Origin: Streptomyces sp. NBC_00083
GTDB taxonomy: Bacteria; Actinomycetota; Actinomycetes; Streptomycetales; Streptomycetaceae
Length of the DNA stretch: 64,000 nt
Assembly (NCBI RefSeq): GCF_026343295.1
Contig: NZ_JAPELY010000001.1
Coordinates: 1,488,001-1,552,000, forward strand
Reading direction: 5' to 3'
Shown here: positions 15,776 through 23,990 of the stretch, in pieces
How positions within the stretch are numbered: position 1 is the stretch's first letter
Layout: each line of letters opens with the position of its first letter
Program-made: the position numbers and the translations under genes
The notes under the pieces: generated by a model
What the model saw: only the letters and a program-made list of their open reading frames with translations
Told to the model about the DNA's origin: nothing
Databases searched by the model: none

Positions 15776-17626
15776 TCAGCCCACCGCGACCCCCGCCAGC
15801 AGCTCCCGGACCACCTCGGGGCCGCGCAGCGTGAGCACCGACTCCGGATGGAACTGGATGCCCGCGAACCCCGGCCCGCGCAGCGCGTGCACCTCCCGGG
15901 TCACCGGGTCCGACGACACCTCCACGCCCGCCGGCGGCGCCCCGTCGCAGCGCGCCGCGAAGCTGTTGTAGAAGCCGACCGTCTCCTCCCGCCCGAACAG
16001 GTCGATCCGCACCTGCGCGCCCTGGTACGGCTCCCGCTTGCGCACGAGGGGCAGGCCCAGCTCGGCCGCGATCAGCTCATGGCCCAGGCAGACCCCGAGC
16101 AGCCCGTGTCGATGCTCGCGCAGCAGCTCGGCGGCGAGGGGGCGCAGCAGCCGCATCTTCGGGTCGGCCGCGTCCGAGGGGTCGCCCGGCCCCGGCCCGA
16201 GGACGACCGGGCCCGCGTGGCCGAGCACCCGCGCGCGCAGTCCGGGCGCGTCGTAGCGGAGCACCGACACGTCGAGGCCCGCCGACCGCAGTACGTGCGC
16301 GAGCATCGCCGTGAAGGTGTCCTCGCCGTCCACCACCAGCGCGGAGCCGCTCGGCTCGGCCGGGCGGTCCTGCATCCGCAGCCAGAACGGCGCGAGGTCG
16401 GCCCGTCGGGCGTCGAGGGCGGCCCGCACCCGGGGGTCGTCGGCGAGCCGGGGCCGCGCCGCGTCCCCGGCCGGCCGGCCGGGCCGCACGCCGAGCGCGG
16501 CGAGGACGCCCGCCGCCTTGGCGTGGGTCTCGGCGACCTCGCCGGCCGGGTCCGAGTGACGGACGAGGGTGGCGCCGACCGGCACCCGCAGCCGGCCCTC
16601 GGCGGAGATGTCCGCGGTGCGGATCAGGATCGGGGAGTCGAGGGTCTGGGCGCCGCCCGCGTCCCGGCCGAGCAGCGCGAGCGCACCCGCGTAGTAGCCG
16701 CGCCCGCCGGGCTCGTGGCGCTCGATGACCCGGCACGCGTTCTGCACCGGCGAGCCGGTGACCGTCGCCGCGAACATCGTCTCCCTGAGCACCTCGCGCA
16801 CATCGAGCGAGGAGCGGCCCCTCAACTCGTACTCCGTGTGCGCGAGATGGGCCATCTCCTTCAGGCGCGGGCCGACCACGACCCCGCCCATGTCGCCGAC
16901 CGTGCACATCATCTTGAGTTCCTCGTCGACGACCATGGACAGCTCGTCGGTCTCCTTGCGGTCGGCGAGGAAGGTCAGCAGGTCCTCGGCGGTCGGGCCG
17001 CCCGCCGGGTAGCGGTAGGTCCCGCTGATCGGGTTCATGACGACCGTCCCGCCGGACATCCGCACATGCACCTCGGGACTCGCGCCGACGAGGGTCCGCC
17101 CACCGGTGTGCACCACGTACGTCCAGTAGGCGCCCCGCTCGCCCGCCAGCAGCCGGCGGAACAGGGCCAGCGCGTCGGCCCGTCCGAAGCCGGGGATCTC
17201 GCCGGTGAAGGTGCGCCGGATGACGAAGTTGGCGCCCTCGCCGCGGCCGATCTCCTCGTCGATGACCCGCCGCACGGTCCGCGCGTACGCCTCGTCCGCG
17301 ACGTCGAAGCCGCCGTTCTCGACCCGTACCTCGTGGGCGGGCAGCGCGGCGAGCACGTCGGCGAGCGGCAGCTCGTGGGTCTCCTCGGCGACCAGGACCG
17401 CGAGCGGGGTGCCGTCGTCGCGCACGTCGAAGCCCCGCTCCCTGATCTGGCGGAACGGCACGAGGGCGAGCGTGGGCAGCTCCCCGACGGGCAGGTCGGC
17501 GAGGTGTTCGGCCTCGTGGACCGGGCCGATCAGGACCTCGACGGTGTCGTGGTCGCGGCCCGGGGTGCGCCGGCGCAGCAGCGCGAACGGCGGGCCGTTC
17601 TCGTCCAACAGCCTCTGGATGAGCAT
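15776..17626 (-). CDS. trpE: Anthranilate synthase, fused TrpE-TrpG
   Basis: This 616-residue fusion makes anthranilate from chorismate and glutamine, the first step of tryptophan synthesis. The TrpE half (to about residue 420) has NPISGTYRYPAG, the TDELSMVVDEELKMM helix and ALLGRDAGGAQTLDSPILIR. The TrpG glutaminase half has VVLGPGPGDPSD, nucleophile C513 in GVCLGHELIAAELG and a C-terminal FHPESVLT. The usual GHQ after the Cys is GHE here. ATG 17626 follows a GGAAGGA site. A Trp-rich leader peptide and hairpin lie immediately upstream, so this gene is regulated by tryptophan. A pigment- or phenazine-type anthranilate synthase is less likely given that attenuator. Confidence 0.9.
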   Translation of the reverse strand: MLIQRLLDENGPPFALLRRRTPGRDHDTVEVLIGPVHEAEHLADLPVGELPTLALVPFRQIRERGFDVRDDGTPLAVLVAEETHELPLADVLAALPAHEVRVENGGFDVADEAYARTVRRVIDEEIGRGEGANFVIRRTFTGEIPGFGRADALALFRRLLAGERGAYWTYVVHTGGRTLVGASPEVHVRMSGGTVVMNPISGTYRYPAGGPTAEDLLTFLADRKETDELSMVVDEELKMMCTVGDMGGVVVGPRLKEMAHLAHTEYELRGRSSLDVREVLRETMFAATVTGSPVQNACRVIERHEPGGRGYYAGALALLGRDAGGAQTLDSPILIRTADISAEGRLRVPVGATLVRHSDPAGEVAETHAKAAGVLAALGVRPGRPAGDAARPRLADDPRVRAALDARRADLAPFWLRMQDRPAEPSGSALVVDGEDTFTAMLAHVLRSAGLDVSVLRYDAPGLRARVLGHAGPVVLGPGPGDPSDAADPKMRLLRPLAAELLREHRHGLLGVCLGHELIAAELGLPLVRKREPYQGAQVRIDLFGREETVGFYNSFAARCDGAPPAGVEVSSDPVTREVHALRGPGFAGIQFHPESVLTLRGPEVVRELLAGVAVG

Positions 17627-17676
17627 GGGATGGGGTTCCTTCCGGCGGTGTGAGCGGGAGGAACGGCCCCGGAGAA

Positions 17677-17711
17677 ACACGGAAGGCCGCCCCTCGGGGC
17701 GGCCTTCGTGT
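17677..17711 (-). terminator. Trp attenuator terminator hairpin
   Basis: GAAGGCCGCCCC (17682-17693) pairs perfectly with GGGGCGGCCTTC (17696-17707), with further CAC/GTG pairing outside a bulge. It lies between the Trp leader peptide stop (17733) and the trpE-trpG start (17626), exactly where an attenuator terminator belongs. Confidence 0.85.
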
Positions 17712-17732
17712 GTCTGTGCGTGCGCGCAGAGA

Positions 17733-17789
17733 TCAGTGGGCCGCCGGATGAGCGGTCCACCACCAGTTCTGGATCAGTTGCGCGAACAT
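17733..17789 (-). CDS. trpL: Trp leader peptide (attenuator)
   Basis: An 18-codon reading frame encodes MFAQLIQNWWWTAHPAAH with three consecutive Trp codons. It sits 107 bases upstream of the anthranilate synthase start and is followed by a 12-bp perfect terminator stem. Ribosome stalling at the Trp codons under tryptophan starvation would be expected to disrupt that hairpin and let transcription continue. The gene is too short for ordinary gene finding. A Trp-codon attenuator before trpE is known in Streptomyces venezuelae, so this is a conserved device rather than a new one. Confidence 0.9.
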   Translation of the reverse strand: MFAQLIQNWWWTAHPAAH

Positions 17790-17849
17790 GGCGGGCACTC
17801 TACCCGACGGCGCCGCCGCCGGGCGGCGCCGTCGGGACATCCGGACCGC

Positions 17850-19853
17850 CTAGCGGGTCCCGGGGGCGACCGCCTCGACGTCGGCGGTCCTCACCCACGC
17901 GATCCGGTGGTTGTACCGGATCGGGTAGAAGGTCTGGGCGCCCTTGACGAGGGTGCCGAGCGTGGTGCCGCCGTAGTAGTAGTCGCCCGCGACCGCGTCA
18001 CCCGCGGCGACGTAGGCCTGCCCGGCCGGGATGCTGTACTTCGTCAGCGAGGCGGAGTTGCTGCCCTGCACCGGCACCCCGGTGCCCGCGTACGCCGCGT
18101 CCTCGGGGTAGGAGCGCCCGTAGACCTGCACCGGAGCGGTGCCCTTGGCCTTCACGACGACCGGGGCCGCCGAGCGTGCCACGACGGAGGTGTAGCGGGC
18201 GCCCGGGTTCTGGAACCAGGCCTTCTGCCCGCCGTACCAGATCGCCGTCCAGTCGCCCTGCCGGTCCGCGACGACGTACCGGCCGCCGGCCACGACCTTG
18301 TTGGCCCAGTTGGGGCCCTCGGTCGCGACCTGCTCGCCCAGGTACGGGTCGCTCAGCGGGGCGGCGTCGGTGGACGGGGCCGCGTACAGGTAGCCGAAGT
18401 TGGCCGGCTGGTCGAAGGTGGTGCGGACCTTCGTCGCGGGGTCGTAGTACGTCGTGGTGCGCGGAGTGAACGGCGGCACGACCTTGACGACCTGGCCGGC
18501 CGACGGCATCCGGTGGCCCGCGCAGTCGTCGGAGCCGAGCAGCTCCATGTAGTGGTTCCAGTCCCAGAACGGGCCCGGGTCCCAGTGCTGCCCGGCCACG
18601 TAGCCGTCCAGCGGGCCCGGCACCTCGTCGTGGCCGAGGATGTGCTCGCGGTCGAGCGGGATGGAGAACCGGTCGGCCAGGTACTTCACCAGCGTCGCCG
18701 ACGCGTCGTAGAGCGGCTCGCCGTACCAGCTGCCCTGCTTCATGGCGAAGCCCACGTGCTCGACGCCGAGCGCGTGCATGTTCACCGACTTGTTGCCGGC
18801 GTGGTACGCCTCGTCCTTCGTCGCCACGACCTGGGTGACCAGGCTGCCGTCGTCCTTGACGATGTAGTGCGTGCTCGCCGAGCTCTTCGGGTCCTGGAAG
18901 ACCTTGATGGCACTGTCGTAGGAGCCCTCGGTGTCGTGGATGACGATCTGCCGGATGTCGTATCCGTTGTCCGGCCGCGTCGCCACGTTGTAGTTGTTCG
19001 GGTCGGCCGGCTTGTAGTCGCAGTTGAGCCCGGCCGGGCACTCGGGTGCGGGGCCCGCGGGGTCGGCCGCCAGGGCCTTCTTCGCCGGGGCGGCCGGCGT
19101 GACGCCCGGCTGCGCGGGCAGGGCGAGGGTCTGCCCGTCGGTGGTGACCCGGCGCTCGCCGGAGCGCACCGAGTCGAAGACGCGCTCCGCGAACGCGTCG
19201 GCGCCCTTGGTGTCGGGGGCCTGGCTGTAGCGGGCCACCGCCGGGTACCAGGCACCCGGCTCGGCCGGCAGCGAGCCGGTCGCCGCGCGCTGGTAGTGCG
19301 CGAGCAGGGCCGCACCCGCCCGGATGCTCTGCCCGGTGTCGGTGCGCACCGCGTCCACCGGCTCGCCGATGAGCTTCGCGGCCTCGTCCAGGGTGTGCAG
19401 GGCGGGCGCCGTGGTGTCGACCGAGGGTTCCGCGGCCGGCGCCTTCTTGGCGTCGAACCGCTTCATGACGGCCGGGTCACCGCTGAGGTCGAGGTGCGCG
19501 AGCCGGTCCTGGGCGGTGGGCTGCTCGACATCGCCGGGCAGCACCCGGGTGAGCCCCATGACGTTGTACGCGCCCGACGTGCTGGGCCTGCCGTCGTGGT
19601 CCTCCCAGCGCGTCTGGCGGTAGGAGACCGCCATCAGAACGCTCTGCGGAACCTTGAACTCCCGTGCCGCGCCCGCGAACTGGGCCTGAAGCGCGGTGCT
19701 TGCCCGCGTTCCCCCGCCGGTGGTCGCGGCCGGGGCCGCGAGCGCCTGGGGGCCGACCGCGGTGAGCGCGAGCGCCCCGGCCACCCCGTACCCCACCAGC
19801 TTCCTCTTCGTGTGTTTCTGCTGCCCACTGGTCACGCTTCGGCTCACACCCAC
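17850..19853 (-). CDS. Secreted N-acetylmuramoyl-L-alanine amidase (PGRP/Amidase_2)
   Basis: This 667-residue precursor has a signal peptide (basic QQKHTKRKL, then a hydrophobic core ending near ALAAPAA at about residue 40). A long linker follows. The Amidase_2 domain starts around residue 300 with RQIVIHDTEGSYDSAIK, continues with STHYIVKDDG and ALGVEHVGF, and ends near LGHDEVPGPLDGY, supplying zinc-binding His residues. The last 150 residues (WYGGQKAWFQNPG-like) may form a cell-wall-binding SH3-like module. It would cleave the amide between MurNAc and the stem peptide outside the cell. GTG 19853 is used; GTG 19847, five bases after AGGGG, is equally good. Confidence 0.87.
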   Translation of the reverse strand: MGVSRSVTSGQQKHTKRKLVGYGVAGALALTAVGPQALAAPAATTGGGTRASTALQAQFAGAAREFKVPQSVLMAVSYRQTRWEDHDGRPSTSGAYNVMGLTRVLPGDVEQPTAQDRLAHLDLSGDPAVMKRFDAKKAPAAEPSVDTTAPALHTLDEAAKLIGEPVDAVRTDTGQSIRAGAALLAHYQRAATGSLPAEPGAWYPAVARYSQAPDTKGADAFAERVFDSVRSGERRVTTDGQTLALPAQPGVTPAAPAKKALAADPAGPAPECPAGLNCDYKPADPNNYNVATRPDNGYDIRQIVIHDTEGSYDSAIKVFQDPKSSASTHYIVKDDGSLVTQVVATKDEAYHAGNKSVNMHALGVEHVGFAMKQGSWYGEPLYDASATLVKYLADRFSIPLDREHILGHDEVPGPLDGYVAGQHWDPGPFWDWNHYMELLGSDDCAGHRMPSAGQVVKVVPPFTPRTTTYYDPATKVRTTFDQPANFGYLYAAPSTDAAPLSDPYLGEQVATEGPNWANKVVAGGRYVVADRQGDWTAIWYGGQKAWFQNPGARYTSVVARSAAPVVVKAKGTAPVQVYGRSYPEDAAYAGTGVPVQGSNSASLTKYSIPAGQAYVAAGDAVAGDYYYGGTTLGTLVKGAQTFYPIRYNHRIAWVRTADVEAVAPGTR

Positions 19854-20031
19854 CCCTGGTCACGTTTGTCCCACATTCGGTAACTGACGTGACATTAACA
19901 AGGGATGATCATGGTCGGTCACGGTCCGGACCTCCCGGACGGCATCTCTGCCCTCGCGGTCATGGCGCCGGTGTCCGGGTGGCCGGTGTCTCATTTGGTG
20001 AACGTGGGGATGGACGGCTTGGCCGACCACG

Positions 20032-20044
20032 TAATGTGGGTGCG
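20032..20044 (+). promoter_or_regulatory. Candidate leaderless promoter of aroH
   Basis: TAATGT at 20032-20037 lies seven bases before the GTG at 20045. That spacing would place the transcription start at or next to the start codon, and no ribosome site separates them. No convincing -35 is seen at 17-18 bases upstream, so this is tentative. Confidence 0.4.
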
Positions 20045-21376
20045 GTGACCGTGAACGTAAACACCTGGCGTGACCTTCCCGCGGCGCAGCAGCCCGAGTA
20101 CCCCGATGCCGAGGCTCTGCGCGATGTGATCGCGGACCTCGAATCGTATCCGCCGCTCGTCTTCGCCGGCGAGTGCGACCAGCTGCGTGCCCGTCTGGGA
20201 GCCGTCGCCCAGGGCGAGGCGTTCCTCCTCCAGGGCGGCGACTGTGCCGAGGCCTTCGACGCCGTGTCCGCCGAGCAGATCCGGGCCAAGCTGAAGACGC
20301 TCCTGCAGATGAGCGCCGTCCTCACCTACGCGGCCTCCGTGCCGGTGGTGAAGGTCGGCCGGATCGCCGGCCAGTACTCCAAGCCCCGCTCCAAGGGCAC
20401 CGAGACCCGCGACGGCGTGACCCTGCCGACCTACCGCGGCGACTCCGTGAACGGCTTCGCCTTCACGGAGAAGGACCGTGTGCCGGACCCCGAGCGCCTG
20501 AAGCGGATGTACCACGCCTCCGCCTCGACGCTCAACCTGGTGCGCGCCTTCACCACCGGTGGCTACGCCGACCTGCGCCAGGTGCACGCCTGGAACCAGG
20601 ACTTCGTGAAGTCCTCGCCGTCCGGCCAGCGCTACGAGCAGCTCGCCCGCGAGATCGACAACGCGCTGAACTTCATGAAGGCCTGCGGGACCGACCCGGC
20701 CGAGTTCAAGGCCGTCGAGTTCTACGCCTCCCACGAGGCGCTGCTGCTCGACTACGAGTCGGCGCTCACCCGCACCGACTCGCGCACCGGGCACCTGTAC
20801 GACACCTCGGGCCACATGGTGTGGATCGGCGAGCGCACCCGGCAGCTGGACGGGGCGCACATCGAGTTCGCCTCCCGGATCCGCAACCCGATCGGCATCA
20901 AGCTCGGCCCGACGACCTCCGTCGACGAGGCGCTCACCTACGTGGACCGCCTCGACCCGGACCGCGAGCCCGGCCGGCTGACCTTCGTCGTCCGCATGGG
21001 CGCCGACAAGGTCCGCGACAAGCTGCCCGAGCTGGTCGAGAAGGTCACCGCCTCCGGCGCGGTCGTCGCCTGGGTCACCGACCCGATGCACGGCAACACC
21101 TTCGAGGCGGCCTCGGGCCACAAGACGCGCCGCTTCGACGACGTCCTGGACGAGGTCAAGGGCTTCTTCGAGGTCCACAAGGCGCTCGGCACCCACCCGG
21201 GCGGCATCCACGTCGAGCTCACCGGTGACGACGTCACCGAGTGCGTGGGCGGCGGCGACGAGATCTTCGTCGACGACCTGCACCAGCGCTACGAGACGGC
21301 CTGCGACCCGCGCCTCAACCGCAGCCAGTCCCTCGACCTGGCGTTCCTGGTCGCCGAGATGTACCGCGACCAGTAG
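20045..21376 (+). CDS. aroH: Class II 3-deoxy-7-phosphoheptulonate (DAHP) synthase
   Basis: This 443-residue enzyme condenses phosphoenolpyruvate and erythrose-4-phosphate in the first step of the shikimate pathway. It is the plant-like class II type: WRDLPAAQQPEYPD at the start, LLQGGDCAEAFD with the metal-binding Cys, VVKVGRIAGQYSKPRS, SHEALLLDYE, GIKLGPTT, WVTDPMHGNT with a metal His, and THPGGIHVELTGDDVTECVG. GTG 20045 is chosen by homology, with GTG 20051 as an alternative. It lies near the fused anthranilate synthase, consistent with aromatic amino acid supply. A perfect 16-bp terminator follows. Confidence 0.95.
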   Translation: MTVNVNTWRDLPAAQQPEYPDAEALRDVIADLESYPPLVFAGECDQLRARLGAVAQGEAFLLQGGDCAEAFDAVSAEQIRAKLKTLLQMSAVLTYAASVPVVKVGRIAGQYSKPRSKGTETRDGVTLPTYRGDSVNGFAFTEKDRVPDPERLKRMYHASASTLNLVRAFTTGGYADLRQVHAWNQDFVKSSPSGQRYEQLAREIDNALNFMKACGTDPAEFKAVEFYASHEALLLDYESALTRTDSRTGHLYDTSGHMVWIGERTRQLDGAHIEFASRIRNPIGIKLGPTTSVDEALTYVDRLDPDREPGRLTFVVRMGADKVRDKLPELVEKVTASGAVVAWVTDPMHGNTFEAASGHKTRRFDDVLDEVKGFFEVHKALGTHPGGIHVELTGDDVTECVGGGDEIFVDDLHQRYETACDPRLNRSQSLDLAFLVAEMYRDQ

Positions 21377-21396
21377 GCCCTCCGTACGCGGAATAG

Positions 21397-21433
21397 CAGT
21401 GGGGCGCGGATCCATGTGATCCGCGCCCCACTG
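21397..21433 (+). terminator. Intrinsic terminator after aroH
   Basis: CAGTGGGGCGCGGATC (21397-21412) and GATCCGCGCCCCACTG (21418-21433) form a perfect 16-bp stem with a 5-base loop, starting 20 bases after the aroH stop. Confidence 0.92.
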
Positions 21434-21473
21434 GCGTATCCGGTCTTTTGCGGGCCCCGGGCGTTGGGTAAGG

Positions 21474-21492
21474 TTAGGTTAGCCTCACCGAG
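21474..21492 (+). promoter_or_regulatory. Iron box (DmdR/IdeR operator) upstream of bfd
   Basis: TTAGGTTAGCCTCACCGAG matches the 19-bp actinobacterial iron-box consensus TTAGGTTAGGCTAACCTAA at 15 of 19 positions. It is preceded by further GGTTAG half-site sequence and lies 59 bases before the bfd start. DmdR1/IdeR with Fe(II) would repress bfd when iron is plentiful. Confidence 0.82.
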
Positions 21493-21551
21493 GAATCGGG
21501 ACGGGCTTTCCTTGACGATCCCGCGCCGAGCGCTCACGGGAGGTGAACCGC

Positions 21552-21800
21552 GTGTACGTATGCAACTGCTTCGGTATCACCGAGGAGCAGGTCAAGAAGC
21601 ACGCGGACGGCGGTGCCTGCACCCCCCGCCAGATAGCTTCGGCCTGCAAGGCCGGCACCGACTGCGGTTCGTGCGTACGCCGCATCCAGGCGCTGCTCGG
21701 ACGCGGCGCCTGCCCCCGGCGCGAGCTGGTGGACCAGGGCGTGCCCGCGCTCACCGCCGTGGTGCCGGAGTTCGCGCCCGCCCTCGACGACGCGGCCTGA
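21552..21800 (+). CDS. bfd: Bacterioferritin-associated ferredoxin
   Basis: This 82-residue [2Fe-2S] protein supplies electrons that release iron from bacterioferritin. It begins VYVCNCFGITEEQV and carries the four cluster cysteines C4, C6, C38 and C41 (AGTDCGSCVRR). GTG 21552 is chosen because GGGAGG lies seven bases upstream; the earlier in-frame GTG at 21543 overlaps that ribosome site. The upstream iron box predicts expression in iron limitation, when stored iron must be mobilised. It converges on bfr, its functional partner. Confidence 0.92.
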   Translation: MYVCNCFGITEEQVKKHADGGACTPRQIASACKAGTDCGSCVRRIQALLGRGACPRRELVDQGVPALTAVVPEFAPALDDAA

Positions 21801-21804
21801 CGCT

Positions 21805-21831
21805 CCGCGGGCCCCCGGAAGTCTCCCGCGG
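21805..21831. terminator. Possible bidirectional terminator between bfd and bfr
   Basis: CCGCGGG (21805-21811) pairs with CCCGCGG (21825-21831) across 13 bases. It lies between the convergent stop codons of bfd (21800) and bfr (21841). The stem is short, so the call is modest. Confidence 0.45.
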
Positions 21832-21840
21832 CTCTCCCGG

Positions 21841-22320
21841 CTAGCTCTCCGGCTGCTCGATGAGCTGCGCGATGTAGAGCGCCTCGCCGAGCTTCTCCAC
21901 GAGCTCCAGCTGGGTGTCGAGGTAGTCGATGTGGTGCTCCTCGTCGGCCAGGATCGACTCGAAGATGTTCGCGGACGTGATGTCGCCCTTGGTCCGCATC
22001 ACCTCGATGCCGCGCTTGAGCCGGTCGATCGCCTCGACCTCCACCTGCCGGTCCGCCTGGAACATCTCGGTGACCGTCTGCCCGATGCGCACATGGAAGA
22101 GCCGCTGGAAGTTGGGCAGACCGTCCAGGAACAGGATCCGGTCGGTCAGCACCTCCGCGTGCTTCATCTCGTCGATCGACTCGTGACGCGTGTACTTGGC
22201 CAGCTTCGTCCAGCCGAAGTTGGCCTGCATCGCGCTGTGCAGCCAGTACTGGTTGATCGCCGTCAGCTCGGCACTCAGCTGCTCATTCAGGAATTCGATG
22301 ACCTCGGGGTCGCCCTGCAT
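21841..22320 (-). CDS. bfr: Bacterioferritin
   Basis: This 159-residue protein assembles into the 24-subunit iron-storage shell with ferroxidase activity. All classical residues are present: E18, E51, H54, E94, E127 and H130 at the di-iron site, and M52 as the haem ligand at the subunit interface (DEMKHAE). ATG 22320 is chosen because GGAAGGAG stands before it; a longer reading starting six codons earlier begins inside the ribosome site. It converges with bfd, so storage and release proteins are adjacent but separately controlled. Confidence 0.96.
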   Translation of the reverse strand: MQGDPEVIEFLNEQLSAELTAINQYWLHSAMQANFGWTKLAKYTRHESIDEMKHAEVLTDRILFLDGLPNFQRLFHVRIGQTVTEMFQADRQVEVEAIDRLKRGIEVMRTKGDITSANIFESILADEEHHIDYLDTQLELVEKLGEALYIAQLIEQPES

Positions 22321-22474
22321 CGCAGAGGCTCCTTCCAAGCGGTAACTGGGCAGGTTTCGCGCATCCTTGCACCGTGATCAGAACCCCGTCCAGTAAGTGC
22401 ATGCTTAGTAGGAGTTGCCCGAATCGGGACGTCCCTGGTCACCACCACCCTCCGGGGTCTGTCACCATGGAGTC

Positions 22475-23107
22475 ATGGGTCAGCCGGAGAGCCGGGAGCG
22501 GCAGGGAGCAGCGCAGACGGAGCTTCCGCCGGGCCAGCGGCTCCAGCGAGGCTGGCCCGTCACGCACTACGGGCCGGTGCCCAAGTTCAAGCCGGAGCGC
22601 TGGGAGTTCCGCGTCTTCGGGGCCACCGCCGACGGCGACAAGCACTGCTGGAACCACGAGGACTTCTCGGCGCTGCCGTTCGAGAGCGTGGTCGCCGATC
22701 TGCACTGCGTCACCAAGTTCTCGATGCTCGGGGCCGAATGGGGCGGGGTGACGGCCCGCACAATCGCCGAACTCGCGCCGCCCGCACCCGATGTCACCCA
22801 TGTGATGGTCTGGGCCGAGTACGGCTTCAGCTCCAACCTGCGCCTCGCCGACTTCCTCTCCGACCGTACGGTCTTCGCCACCCACAACGGCGGCGACCTG
22901 CTCACCGCCGAACACGGCTTCCCGCTGCGCCTCGTCGTGCCGCACCTGTACGCCTGGAAGGGCCCCAAATGGGTCCGCGGCATCGAGTACATGACGGCCG
23001 ACCGCCGCGGCTTCTGGGAGGAGCGGGGCTACCACAACGTGGGCGACCCCTGGCGCGAGCAGCGCTACTCCTACCAGGAGGAGCCCGGGGACGGCCCCGA
23101 GCTCTGA
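22475..23107 (+). CDS. Sulfite-oxidase-fold molybdopterin oxidoreductase
   Basis: This 210-residue protein matches the Oxidored_molyb (sulfite oxidase/YuiH-like) domain: WEFRVFGATADG, then ADLHCVTKFSMLGAEWGG with C78 as the expected molybdenum ligand, VWAEYGFSSNLRLADFL, and FPLRLVVPHLYAWKGPKWV. There is no signal peptide and no haem or transmembrane module, so it is a stand-alone cytosolic form. Its substrate is unknown; some relatives reduce oxidised methionine or S-oxides. ATG 22475 has GGAG only two bases upstream, so initiation is unclear and a leaderless message is possible. It diverges from bfr. Confidence 0.83.
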   Translation: MGQPESRERQGAAQTELPPGQRLQRGWPVTHYGPVPKFKPERWEFRVFGATADGDKHCWNHEDFSALPFESVVADLHCVTKFSMLGAEWGGVTARTIAELAPPAPDVTHVMVWAEYGFSSNLRLADFLSDRTVFATHNGGDLLTAEHGFPLRLVVPHLYAWKGPKWVRGIEYMTADRRGFWEERGYHNVGDPWREQRYSYQEEPGDGPEL

Positions 23108-23131
23108 GTCCTGCGAGGGCCGGCCCGCGGG

Positions 23132-23983
23132 TTACGGGCGCAGCGCCTTCAGGCGGGCGATGTCCGCCGCGTTGCCCTCCCTGCCGCCCGGCGTCTCGAT
23201 GACCAGCGGCACGCCGTCGGTCGCGGGGTGCGCCAGCAGCTCCCGGAACGGCTCCTCGCCGATGTGTCCGGTGCCGATGTTCTCGTGACGGTCCTTGAGC
23301 GCCCCGGCCACGTCCTTGGAGTCATTGGCGTGGATCAGCTTCAGCCGCCCTTCGCCCACGGTCTCCACCAGGAGGTCGAGGGTGTGCTTCGCCCCGCCGG
23401 GCGCGGCCAGGTCGTGCCCGGCCGCGAAGATGTGGCAGGTGTCCAGGCAGATGCCGAGCTTGGGGTGGGATTCGAGCGCCTCGAAGTAGGGACCGAAGTC
23501 CCAGGTGCGCGAGCAGAGCGAGAAGCCCTGCCCGGCGGTCGACTCCAGGAGCAGGAACGGGTCGTCGTCGTGGGTCAGCTCGTCGAGCAGCGGCAGCAGC
23601 CGCTCGTGGACCTGCGCCAGCGCCTCCGCGCGCGGGCGCCCGCCGGTCGCCGACCCGGTGTGCACGACCACGCCGAGCGCGCCGATCTCCCGGCCCCGGC
23701 GCAGCGAGTGCCGCAGCGACTCCACCGACTTCTCCACCGTCGCCCCGGTGGCCGAGCCGAAGTTGATCAGGTACGGAGCGTGCACGTACGCCGGGATCGC
23801 GGCCTCCGCGCACCCGGCCCTGAACAGCTCGTCCTGAGCCGGATCGCCGACGGGGGTGGCCCAGCCGCGCGGGTTGGCGGTGAAGACCTGCACGGTCTCC
23901 GCGCCGATGTCACGGGCGTAGGCGAGACCGGCCGTGGCGAGGCCGCCGGCCACGGGCACATGGCCGCCGATGGGGTTGCGCAT
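23132..23983 (-). CDS. nfo: Deoxyribonuclease IV (AP endonuclease)
   Basis: This 283-residue TIM-barrel enzyme cleaves at abasic sites in base-excision repair. It starts MRNPIGGHVPVAGGLATAG and has QVFTANPRGW, AYVHAPYLINFGSA, LLLESTAGQG, ICLDTCHIFAAGHDL, IHANDSKDVAG and a final LVIETPGG, which contain the His, Glu and Asp ligands of the tri-zinc site. The ATG lies seven bases after the kinase gene stop at 23991 with no strong ribosome site, so translation is probably coupled to the kinase. Confidence 0.92.
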   Translation of the reverse strand: MRNPIGGHVPVAGGLATAGLAYARDIGAETVQVFTANPRGWATPVGDPAQDELFRAGCAEAAIPAYVHAPYLINFGSATGATVEKSVESLRHSLRRGREIGALGVVVHTGSATGGRPRAEALAQVHERLLPLLDELTHDDDPFLLLESTAGQGFSLCSRTWDFGPYFEALESHPKLGICLDTCHIFAAGHDLAAPGGAKHTLDLLVETVGEGRLKLIHANDSKDVAGALKDRHENIGTGHIGEEPFRELLAHPATDGVPLVIETPGGREGNAADIARLKALRP

Positions 23984-23990
23984 GGGGTGA

